From: Protonemura montana
Lineage: Eukaryota > Arthropoda > Insecta > Plecoptera > Nemouridae
Assembly (NCBI GenBank): GCA_947568835.1
Contig: OX387603.1
Span: forward strand, 21,662,651 to 21,726,650
Length of the DNA: 64,000 nucleotides
Direction: 5' to 3'
Made by a program: the position numbers and the translations under genes. Shown in pieces: positions 47,799-59,400 of this stretch. The stretch's first letter is position 1. Each line of letters starts with the position of its first letter. The notes under the pieces are model-generated. The model did not search any database. It was not told the DNA's origin and saw only the letters and a list, made by a program, of their open reading frames with translations.

Positions 47799-49328
47799 CT
47801 GGAAAAGAGGTAAGAAATTGTTTGTTAGATATTTGACAACCTGTACCAAATCTTAGGCCACAAATTTGACCACAGCTCAACTCATTGCAGACTTTTATGG
47901 AAACCTCTCAGGGACAGTTCGAGCACTCGACTTCCAAGACCGAAGTAGCAGCGCACCGGCCCCACGAGACCATGTGCACTCAAATATGACTGCGAATCAA
48001 ACTCGCGTGCTGTCAATAAAACTTGAAAACAACATTTCTTTATAGGCAAAGCCGGCGTCAAGGAACGACGGCGAAATAAGAGTTAACTTTGTCTAAAGGT
48101 CTCTTTGCGGCTCCCGCATTGTGGTCGGAATTTGTGTGTGATTGATAGAAGTTGTCGCGAAGGCCACTTGCCATGGTAAGGGTAGGGGGGAACAGAGACA
48201 CGCGATGTAAGACGAACATACATCGGAGCCGCCATCAATTAGAGCCCACTCTCTTTGCCGACTGGCGCTCGCCGACTGCGGTTATATGACGTTAGCGGCA
48301 TCACTCAGATCGAACAAGATAGACGAGCGAGCAGGCAAAGCCATCTCCGTCTTACCAGAGACCAACGACCGACGTCGAGAACGTGGGCGGCTGATAAATT
48401 CGTCTTGGGTCAATCAGAAATTACTTGCGTTACGCTCTCTCAAACGATTGACGACGACTTTTGACACCAGCAATTTCACGTCATTGTTCTCATGAGCTCT
48501 CCGTGTCGGCCACGTGGTTCAATTTGTGTGCACGTCCATTACAATTAGTCGCTTTATATCTGATCGCCTGGCGGCCACCAGACGAATCTGCCATGAGGAA
48601 GACTTACTGCCACGGCTTTCCATCCGGAATGTGAAAAACCGATCGTGAGATCATCGAGGCCCACGTTCGAGCTGGCCAAGATGAGCGTCCGTCCTTCTAT
48701 CGAGCTCTCTGTCAACTAATGAGTCTGCCAGCTGAGCGACCGTTTAGTGTGCACACAAACGCGTGTGCCTCGGCTAGCAGGGCACGTGCTCGCCTATTAC
48801 CAGACACCTGTTTTATTGATATCGCCGAGACCTTGCTCGCGGTGATGAGTCGAGCAAGTGCAGGTAGTGGGGGACGCTGGAGGAGAGACCAATCAATCGT
48901 TCTGCATGTGTTCGCCACATGGTCGAATCATGAGTGCATGCCCACATCATCTGGGTAGGTGCATTTGGCGGTAAATTTGTTTGGGCGCATGGCGTAGAAC
49001 AGACCGATATGTCTAAACAAGAGTCTTCAGCGGATTCTCGTACTGCAGAGCTTCGCAAACCCCTGATTATTTCGTATGGGAAACCCGCGGAGAGCACCCG
49101 TCGGGCCAGTGCACTTGCGTGCAATCTGAACGGAGCCTCGCCTAGGACAAGCCACATCTGGTTGAGACTTGCGAATCATGAGATAAGCGAGCAGTCACCG
49201 AACGAGAACGTCACTAATTAAATGCACCGACGAAAATCGAACCGGAAATCGCGGGGTCCACGGCACAGAAATGATGGTAGGTACAGGTTTTGTACGTTTT
49301 CGTTGGCAAGTAGCGTGACCTGCAACCA

Positions 49329-49365
49329 AGTGCATGGCCAGCCAGACGTGGACTGGCCATGCACT
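49329..49365. repeat. Perfect 13-bp inverted repeat (hairpin)
   Basis: Left arm AGTGCATGGCCAG (49329-49341), 11-base spacer, right arm CTGGCCATGCACT (49353-49365), with no mismatch. A further AGTGCA at 49369-49374 can pair with the TGCACT end of the right arm, offering a competing small hairpin. The stem is shorter than a typical animal pre-microRNA, and I do not recognise a known microRNA seed. Confidence 0.9.
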
Positions 49366-50098
49366 CAAAGTGCAATGGGTGTGTTTGTTGAAAGACGTAT
49401 TTTATTTACCGCCGCTCTTTTACCCCGCGATTCCTGCACACAAATCAAAGTTTACAGTTCGATCCCTTTAGCAAATCAAACACGCGACGACGAGCAAAGA
49501 AAAGGAAAAGAACGTCTGAATACCGGAAGAAAATAGAAAAAGACGCGAAGAGAGAAATGAAGTGAGTTTCAGCGACAAAAGGAAGTAAAAATGAAGTAGA
49601 GGCGTCGTCGGTCTCTCTCTCCTCTCTTTCTCCCCCGCACACTTGCCGGAGCGCGCAAGTCAATCACAGTGGATCTGACTAATAAAATGTCGGTCTTGAT
49701 TTATCGGCGACAAGTGTGCGAATCTCAGTGGCCTCAGCCGGTTCGAGCATGGCAGACCGCGTGGCTCTACAAACCTGCTCATTGCATCACAGCGATAGAG
49801 ATAGGGTCAAGGGGGATTTTAATATCCCCATTCCACTCAAATAATCTATTTAAATCTACAAACGTTGCGTCACGAAGAGATGGTAAAGTACACACTAAAA
49901 AAAAAAACAATATGGCAAGCTATTAAAAGTTCATTCACACCTCAATCTCGCGCTCGCGCGCAAGGCACGTAATCTTGTGTCTATACTGGCGTTTCGGTGA
50001 GCGTCAGATGCGATTTATATTTATACAGAACGGCGAGGGGGTCGCGAGAATAAAAGAGTGGGGATAAATAAAAGTTGAGCCTGGCTGGTGTACGTGAG

Positions 50099-50124
50099 TG
50101 TGTGTGTGTGTGTGTGTGAGAGAG
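50099..50124 (+). repeat. TG then AG microsatellite
   Basis: Ten TG units grading directly into AGAGAG, within the upstream osa intron. Confidence 0.92.
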
Positions 50125-50989
50125 AATTACATCATTGTGGATTCACTCTCCGTCTCCCTCTATCTCTTCGGTCCCCCGCTCCATCCACCTCTTCCATCCA
50201 GTCTACACCTTCGTTTCCCGCCAAAACCACGACCTACAAAATAGTAATTTCACTCACTCTACTCTCATCTCCCTCGTCGCCCCCACCCCCAACCCCTCCC
50301 TTGGCCAGCAAACCCTCCGGCATTGCTCGTTAATGCACTTTCCTCCACTGAGACAAAATAGCTGGTGACTTTGAGCGCAGGATTATCAATCTCTTGTGCC
50401 TTGTGTACTTAGCGTAAAGCACCGGCGCCTTTAGTGCTTGTCTATAGTGCCGTTGCCGCGAGTTCGGGCGGGATAAGCGACGCCGTCTACGTGCAATCGA
50501 GTAACAGCATTTTAAAGTATCAAGTCTGCGTGCACACGCGTGCAGCTCCGGCACCCGTTGTGTGAAACAGCACCGTGCACGTTTCGACCGCGTTCACGGG
50601 TACGATTGATTTTACTCTATATGACTTCCCTCGAAATCTAAAACTTGTTTCAATCGGATATTGCTGGTAGGAAATTATTGTCATATCAAAGGCACTCAAT
50701 TATTGACGACATATAATTATTTCACGAAGTTGTAATGCGAAGTTGTGGTATCGCTTTGATCGACAACTGGCAACTGACAGGGAAGGGGAGGGGGCTGCTC
50801 AAAACTGAATGGCGCCACATGTATATGGGGAAGTGGTTTTCATAATCACAAACATCTTCACGGTATGACCGTCTCAGAGCCGCGGTTCGGATCAGGAAGC
50901 TTCGGGATGCAAAAGAGAAGGGATGGGAATGTCTTGTAAATGTAAACCGACGACATTGACCTCCATTTCGGGAATCCCTCTAGTCTCCA

Positions 50990-51016
50990 CCAGCCAGCCA
51001 GCCAGCCAGCCAGCCA
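50990..51016 (+). repeat. CCAG tetranucleotide tract
   Basis: About 6.75 copies of CCAG. It sits inside a 240-codon plus-strand frame (50923-51645) that shows no domain and is not called as a gene. Confidence 0.92.
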
Positions 51017-52877
51017 CCTCCACCTCCTCCCCATTCCTTCGGCATCTTGTTCGCCGCCCTGCCTGCTCATCCCATTCACGTTTATATCCCCGGCAGACAA
51101 ACCGGGATAATATATTGCGCGCCGGCAGGGAATTTCGCAAGGGGCCACCAGAAAAACCTCGTGACACACACTTTTCATTCTGCTGGCGGCACGCGATAAA
51201 GAAAAAACGCAGGGCAGATCTCAGCGTGCATTCAGTCTGTGAAACCTGTTCTCTCAATGCAGCCAGAAACTGTGGCGACCGAGATCGCACACATGCACAC
51301 GCACGCTGGTCCACGGTAATGGATCAACACCGACAGCGAGCGGAGTTGTCGCATTCCTGCACGAAAAACATTGTCGGCCGACACTCGAGTGAGTTATGGA
51401 CGCGTTTTTCTGCGTTTTTGTGCATTGACGCGCAGTGTGTCAGTAGTGCTTCGCCGACTTTCTTGACAGGCGTTGGGAATGAGTGCTGGGCCACGGCGCC
51501 TCCACCCACGGTGTCTTCTTACCCCGAGTCAACATTGGCCCTCTGCCGTTTTCAAAATACGAAGAGTCCGTGGGCGTGTACCCAACCCCGACGCTGTTTT
51601 TCTGCTGCCCATAGCAAACATGTTTTTGATTCGAAAAGTTCATAAACACGCGATAACAGAGTCAGCTGATGCGGCCGGAAAAGTAATCCGAACGTGGAAT
51701 CCCACCGCGGCTCCAGTCGGCTCTGTCGGAAAACGTCGAGAGGGGTGAGATGGATGGCAAAACTGGAGGAAGAGATACACAACGACGTCGACGACGGCTT
51801 AATTTCGAGCTGCCAGCATTGTTTTACTTGCGAGACTCTCGGCATTTTGCCGACGAGTGTAGGCACAACGAACGCGAGCACGTAGCTATCGCTGTGGAAA
51901 TAACAGATGTTAATATGCAGTAAGCGAGTCAAATTGCATAATGTACGGGGGCATGGTGTGCAGGGGTCTCGTCTCCCAACGTTAGCTGTACGAGTGCGGG
52001 AGCAGCAGGCAGCAAGGGGGTTGACTATTCAGAGGGAAACAACTCCAGACGTGGCAATAATTCTCCTTGTCACTTGGTGTTATGCGTTAAAATGTAATTT
52101 GAAACATAGACTTTTTGCCCGTGCATTCAGCCAGGCGCTCGCATTGCCTACGTGATCGAGAAGTATAAAAAAGTGGCGTGTGCCGAGGACGCCGACGCCG
52201 GGCGCCGCGACGGAGCAGAAAGCACCGCGGCGTCGGCGTCGTCGGCGGCCATGCCGCGCGTTTTCGGATCCATACCGCGGGACGGCGTGCCCCGCCTTCG
52301 CAGGCGCAATCAATGCGACGCCCGGCGAATCGCAACGTCGGGATACGGGCCTGGGTCGGGGGCGTCGCCTTCCACCGACCCGGCAAATGGGCGGGCGTCG
52401 TTTTCCAGCGTACTTTCCATGCACACCCGTCCACCTCTCCACCCCGCGGGGCTCAATACCAGACCGAGGAATTTTCACAGATGTGATATATTCACTAACT
52501 GAACAAGACATTATATAGGGGCCAGGCTTGGATGAGTTTTTTTTTTGACTCGAGAATCATGTGATTGATTACTATGCGATTCAATTGTACGCTGAGAAAT
52601 CACAACTCTTGAAATTGTAAAACTTGACTGTGATGCTGATATAAATGTTCTATGATGGTCCTCTTCTCTTGTGAAGTTTGTGGAGAGCGTTCTGAAGCCA
52701 GCTATACGACACGGTTCGAGCTGGAGAGGCATCTTCATTCGCATTCACACATCTGCATAAAAGCAGGAGAGCGCCGATCCTCCAGCCAGGAACGTGTATT
52801 CTATAATGTGCCGCTCGCATCTCAATGACCCCCAAAGGTATATTCTCATAAATGTTGGGACTCGGTCCACAGTACTA

Positions 52878-52913
52878 GCGTCGGCGTCGGCGTCGGCGTC
52901 GGCGTCAGCGTCG
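52878..52913 (+). repeat. GCGTCG hexamer tract, six copies
   Basis: Five copies of GCGTCG and a variant GCGTCA copy. Shorter scattered GTCGGCGTC strings occur in other GC-rich intron blocks (near 26.9, 27.5 and 52.2 kb). Confidence 0.92.
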
Positions 52914-55054
52914 CACAAAGCCCCAATTCAGAAAGTATACGTCACAATCAGAATAAAAGTGTCGTAAAGCTCCTTTCGAACCTCCCCAGCATGTATTTAC
53001 ATATCAAACGCATAACAACCGCGGGCGCTCGCTCACGGTGTGCTGTACAAGGGATATACTTCCATATTTTCTTGCATATAATTGCATCTTTTTCTCTTTT
53101 GCTAATCTACGAAACAGTCTAGAACAGACTAGAGCTTTTTTTAAATCCAATTGAAGTATTTTTTCCATTTTAATTATAGTCCGCCTCACAATAGGGACGG
53201 ACTACGATAAAAACGACTCTAGCGCACAATTTACTTGTAACTAGTTGGCAAAGTTTCGCCGGCGCGTCGCTGGCAAGTTGGAGCGTACCGTTCTGTAGTT
53301 GATGTAGTAATAAGAATAATTAGCTCGCGAGAACGGCTTATCAAAACAAGGGTAAACTTCACGGTTCGACCAGATCTGAAATAATGTCAGCCAGACTTAG
53401 CGAGCCAAGCAGCCCTAGACCGAGAAAACGACGACGGCGAGGGTGGGTTAGTCGGCACATAGACCCACCGCTAAAGTTGCACCAGTTCCTAGACTCGGGT
53501 ACGAACATAGCCACCAAAAACAGTGCTCTGAACTAATAACAATAAGCGGATTACAGTTTCCTGGTGTCACGGAAAATTCCGTTCGAGCAAGAAATCGAAT
53601 TGATTGCCACGGCGAGTTAGCGCCCTCTGTCGGGGTAGCCGGGACACAGCCAGAACGTCACGACCCTCTCGACGCCGACACGCCGTTCGTCGGAAACTTT
53701 TGGCACCGGCCTCGACGCGATCCGTTAGGCAATCCGGGGACAGGACCGTAGGACAGCATATACCTCTCGCCACTTCGTATGCATGCGTATCACCTCCCAG
53801 CTATAGAAAGTAGAAACAATCCTCCCGAGCGAAGACATCAATTTAAAAACTTGGAAACGCCAACGGTCAAGCAAAACGGCTACATTAAAATCCGGCCGCG
53901 CGGTGCTCGAGTTGAGAAATTAGAATCCATCCCCGGAGAGATATCGCCGGCACTCGTTCACGTCGGGACGCCGCGAGCGCCGGCTGTATTATAAACCCAC
54001 ACCAGGAAGTGATTTCTCATTCACAAGGAAACTCCGACAAAGCTCCCCCATCCCTTATCTGGCGGTATCCAGCCCACGTCTCCGTCGTCAGCTGTTATCG
54101 ATCACAGGCACCTCGACTTCGTTGCAACGCACATCAAAGCATCGTCGTCGGCGTCCTGTCGAGGGCACGCCGCGAAACAGGCCGCAATATCGCGATCGGC
54201 TGGCAGTGATCCGAAGCCCCGAGAGCGACATCGGCGCTATGCCGACGACCACGAGGAGGTCGGAATGCTCTAGACGCTCGGCGTCTTCGCTTCGACTTCA
54301 ATACCTCTCAACTTCGTTACATCGGCCGCGTTACATCGGCGACGCTCAGAGACGTCGCGCGTCGAACCTGTCAAATCTCATCGCGATCTTCAAGACACTC
54401 GCGTCGCAGCGCCGAGATTGCTCCGCCGTCGCCAATCAGTCATGTGCCGGCGTCGCCTCGTCGTGACACCGCGACGTGTCAGCCCTTGATTCGCAACCTA
54501 ATCAAAGTCTCCGCCGCCGACGCAATAATCGAAACACAAACGCGTGCTGAAATCGCCGGCCGCGTGATTTAGCGAGGCAATTTCCTCACCGGTCTCGGAA
54601 TGCCATCTGATCCGATCGCTTCCCATCCCATCAAGTGCACACGAACGACTCTATATGCCGGAGTGACCTCACACCACTTTCCCCCCTCCCACCACCCCGC
54701 GCCACCCGCCCCCCCCCGCCACACAGCGGCCAGGTTTTATGAATGGATCTCAAGTCACGTGCTGCCTGCCTGACTCTCTGTAACCGTAGTAAAACTTAGG
54801 CATAAGTTGTAGTAACAATAATAGAGATATATAGACGGCTTTCCCCCTCGTCTCTCTCTCTTCACCACTCATTCCCCTTTCCAGCATGAATGAATGAAAG
54901 GTTCTCGCAGACGACCTTCAAAATCCATTTAAAAAAAGATAACACACCGAGGTTAATGGAGGTTAAAGGATTTGGTCTGCATTGCCACGCACATTGTCAA
55001 TAAACACTGGCGCTCTCACACACAGACACACTGGAGGCGGGGACGGAGGTGGGG

Positions 55055-55079
55055 GAGCACGTGCTTCCACCACGTGCTC
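55055..55079. promoter_or_regulatory. Paired CACGTG E-boxes in inverted arms
   Basis: GAGCACGTG and CACGTGCTC separated by seven bases (CTTCCAC). Each arm contains the palindromic CACGTG E-box recognised by Myc/Max, USF and CLOCK/CYC-type bHLH factors. Nine-base inverted arms are expected by chance a few times in a window this size, so the regulatory reading is inference. Confidence 0.25.
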
Positions 55080-55463
55080 GGCGACAAACAGCTGGGCGTG
55101 GACTTGATTGCGATTAGAGTCTGTTTATCGACACACATCGGTGTCGTCAGTTTGTCGTCGCGGAGGCGCCCGGTTTACCTGGGACACGGTTTAGCCGCGT
55201 TGACGTATCTCAGCCTAGCAAACCCGCGTCGTGTCTACCTCTTGTCTGCCTGTACCGCCAAGTTTACTCAAGCCCGTCCCTTCAAAGCGAGTCACAACGC
55301 GGCTCGTCACACAGAATCGGGGTCCCAAGTGAATCGTGCCCTGTGCGGGAGTGTGTCCCGAGCCCCACGCGTGCCTTGCCTCACAATCTACCCCGAACAA
55401 CCGTTCAACCTTGCGGGGTCTCGCCAACCATCCCCCGAGTAGCCGCCAAAACAAACGCCACCT

Positions 55464-55477
55464 CCCCCCCCCCCCCC
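55464..55477 (+). repeat. C homopolymer, 14 bases
   Basis: Fourteen C after CCACCT, in the upstream osa intron. It reads as a G run in the osa sense orientation. Confidence 0.9.
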
Positions 55478-57962
55478 TAATCCCACCCCGGACATGTTAA
55501 TGCGTTTAAGTAGCGATGCTTCGAGACAAGTTTCGCGTGCGGGTGCGTGAGTGTGTGTGCAGACTTTGCCAAGGCGAGGGTCTTACGAGGTATTGCTTTA
55601 AGTTGGTTTTAAATTGAGCACTTTAAGGTTCCTGCTTGGCCCACCCTCGTTCAGCAAGACAGAGTGGGCAGGGGAACTTAAGTATTGTTCAGCTTCTTCT
55701 GCTAACATATAAACAACATCATATTCATTTTTCTTTGGCAGCATGCCATCGACACACACGTCGTTGTCTTTTACAATCCCTATTACTCAAGGAACTCAAA
55801 ACTGCAATTAATTCGAGTGCACCCCACCGGAAATCAGCTTCACATTTGGAAAGCCAAGTCGTCCACCCCAGCCCACTAGCAACCAGCCCACCATGAGCAG
55901 ACCCAGCCAGCACCTGACGCGACAAGAACCTCGAGCACAACAAAAAAAAAACATACACAGTCCGGCCACAGCCGAAGAATGGGCAACACTTTTTCCGACC
56001 GGATCCAAACGAGGCATTGTGATGTAAATTCACGTCCTGGCCGTACGCATTGTTCGCCCGTGCACCTGTACCGGGGTTGCCGGCGATAATCCGAGCTGCG
56101 TAAGAAGGGGTTCTCCGTCGTTCACCTGTTCCCTAGCCCGTTTGAGGCGAGGCGGTCGCTCGTGGGAAAGCCCCTCGGCGGGTAGACAACTTGCCGCACA
56201 CGAACGAGACGTGCAAACCGTGTCGTTTACAATTTCATTAAAGGGATTAGCTAATAGTTCATTACATCCTCGCATATTAGCGACGATTTCTCATGCAGCC
56301 ATCTACCACGAGGAGAAAAAAAACGTAATTTCCTACCAAACAAACAAGAACACATCTCGTGAGCACGATTTTCATAACTCTGGCGTTTTACCAAATGAGC
56401 AAATCACGTGCACCGGGGTCGCCGTCACCCCCTATACCCGTACCACCCCACAAGAGGCGCTTGTGCGATGCTGTAATCTCAGGTCGTAGTCAGCCAGCAC
56501 GTGTGTGTGTGTGTGCGCTAGCGACCGACTAGAATCTTATCTCACGCTCGCGCACCTCGCCTTGGCACTTATGCAAATCTTAGGGGCTTGGGCCAACGTG
56601 CCTTAGCGTCCCACGGCGAGCACATGTCTCGGTGAGTGTGCTTGTGCGGTGATGCAACGTTACCGAGTTGAGTAAGGTAATGTTGGAACCTCGAAGTCAC
56701 GCTCACGCCAATGAAGCTGACGGGGCGTTAAATTTGTCCATGCATGCAGCTGCATGAGATCGCTCAGATCGCTGGGACGCGATAAGGAGGCAGTGGAGAT
56801 CATGATAGCATCTGTTTGACTCGTCATTAATATCAACATTGCCGAATCGCGCTGTCCAGATCTAATTACGCGCGATCTCCAGGTGAGCGGGATTGGCACC
56901 GGGTTCGTAGCCCCGATCGGGCTTTTTGATATCGAATCGCGAGAGGGCACATGGCGAGTTGTGTATATGTAGAGTTGTATGTAAATTGAGTCGATTGTCG
57001 AGACTGAACAGCGACTCTCAATTTCAATGTGAAAGGAAACTGAATAAACGTATTTTTATTAGTTTCTTTTATCACTCGGTGTTGCGTTCGATCAAAATAG
57101 AACTAGAAGCGGCACACAGGTAAAGCGGAGCGGTCGTTTTATTTTGCACGGTGTACGCGACTTTTACGACGGCCTTTGATAGGCTGCTGCTCAAGAGAAG
57201 GAAAATTAGTTTCGAAACGTTGAAAAGCCAATGAAATCGGGTGAAAGTTACCTGCTTTATTGTAGAAAAAGAGAACGATAATAAAACGAATTTAATGCAA
57301 GCTATAAATAATACAACCATTATCTCTTCCCTCCCCTCTCTCTCTCTTTGGCTTCTCGACGTTGTACTAGATTTTGATGAATGAAAACTGACGTCACTTA
57401 ATTAACTTCTTCTACAAGTAAACAAAACATGTCGAGCATTGTGATTAACCCGAAGAGATACACAAAGAAGAACAGAAAAATAACTTCTTAGAAGAAAACA
57501 GTTCTGAAAATAACGAACAGAAACTGAATTTATAGGTTACTGTGTTTATTGTATCTAACAAGCAGATCTGAAAGTCAGGCAAGTAGTTAATTAAAGAAAA
57601 TCCAATCCGGTGTCATTAAAATGATCTGCGACAAAAACACAGCCCGAAGAACGCGGTATTAGAAAGCCGCCTCGATTGAACATCGAGTAGCAACCCCCCC
57701 GACAGTGCGATGCACTCGTGTGTTCAATAATTGAACGCCGACCACACTGATTGGCGATCCCTTCTGATCGCTCTAGAGCCCAGGCTACCCAGTTGCCGGT
57801 ACGAACTCAAGCTTCCAGGCTGCAGCGAGTTCAATTAGTGGGAACATCCCGAGGGAACGAAACAAAACACTGGCACTATCATCCCCCAGTCCGTTCGTTC
57901 TAGGTTTCACGGCATAGAGTCCTGTCCGTAGACGGCCTCGGGGATCGGTACGGCTTACACGT

Positions 57963-57988
57963 TGCCAACGCTGCCAACGCTGCCAACC
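57963..57988 (+). repeat. 9-bp tandem repeat, 2.7 copies
   Basis: Unit TGCCAACGC, two full copies and a partial third ending TGCCAAC. Minor, listed for completeness. Confidence 0.85.
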
Positions 57989-58369
57989 AACGCAGTGCAG
58001 TAATACACATGGAGAATGTTTTTACAGCGAGCGATAGCGACGTTATTTCTAGTTTGCGAATAAAATAGCTCGTTGGCAGTAATAACAATTGGAAATAATT
58101 AGCACATTCGCAGCGGGCACAGAGAACCGTGTGTGGATGATGCAGAAATTGCACACAAACACATACATACGCACGCATCGCAGAGTGCTACATTGCATAT
58201 ACCTATGCACGGCTCAGTGCTTTGTTGAGAGAGGTATGACTGCAATAGCGTTCGTTGTCAATGCAAAAACACGATCATTGTCGAGTCCCGCCGGCTTTGA
58301 TCCAATTTAAACACTTAGCAATTTGTACGTAGCGCCACCCGTACAGAGACTAATTTCGAATAACACCGT

Positions 58370-59400
58370 GCCAGCGTTATTATTTACCCTGACGTTTGCG
58401 TAATCAAGAATTTATCAATTAATTACATAATGCAAGCCGAATTGTAGAGAGAGTAATTATTTTATCGGCTAAATAAACAATACGCGCGGCCAAATTGTTT
58501 GGATTGCGTTTTATTAAAGGGCTGGCACCGCGTAGCATATAGGTAATTCATCGAATTTACATTCGCCATTCAGGTGCGCGGGGAGGACGGCGTCGGTGTG
58601 CAGGTAGATATCGGGGTTTGCGTCGGTCTGTGTGTCTCTGTGTTTGTTCTCTCGTGTGGCTACAACGCTAAACAGTTTTCCAATAGGACACCAGGAGATT
58701 GGGCAAATACACAAACACCCCGTTCGGCGTAATGCGCTGGACAAACGCTGTCGACAAGCGTTGCAAATAAACCATTACCCCCCAAGCACGATTACGCTTG
58801 ACATAAAAGAAATTGGCGCTCCTGCCATTATAAAAATTAACAGCAACTGAATTTTGCCCGTAAGTTGCTGCCATAAGAGTAATCATTATTTAGAACAACG
58901 CCATTCCAGGGACATGAATATTTAACACTCATCTGGACCAAAGCTGTGAAAAATGATTGGAATTTAAAAAGTTCCAGAACGCAGCATTGAGTAAACGTAT
59001 AGGTACACTGTGCAAGTACATTTCTCAGGGGTGTAATTCGTTCAGCAGACAAATCCAGCTGTTTGCTAGTTATTAGATTAGAGTGTCACTTCCAGAAGAC
59101 ATGCCGCTGGTGCGCAACATTTATATAATCACCCAAAGAACGGCCATTTGTTATTTAATCAACGATATCAATTAAAACGAATGCAATCAACTAGTACCCT
59201 GTATACATTTTAAATGCTGAGCGTCATTTCAAAACGGTAATTGTTGTCTAAATGGATTTTCATTCCCATTTCAGTCGCAACTGAATGTTCAATTAAGTCG
59301 GCTACAGCAATTTAAATAAACGACGGGTATGTTTTCAATTGAAATCGATGCATCGTTTAGAGGTGGTTAAAAGTCGACTGATTGGTGCACGAATCAATTT
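58370..59400. promoter_or_regulatory. TAAT-dense AT-rich block, candidate enhancer
   Basis: Long AT-rich stretch with clustered homeodomain-type cores (ATCAATTAATTACATAATGC near 58415, GAGTAATTATTTTATC near 58450, GGTAATTGTTG near 59236, TCAATTAAGTCGG near 59290) and little coding potential. No gene is seen. Confidence 0.25.

Noticed and set aside
50923-51645. ATG-started plus-strand frame of 240 codons
   Set aside because: Contains a CCAG microsatellite, the opposite strand is also open over the same region, and no domain is recognisable. Mildly long but not supported as a gene.
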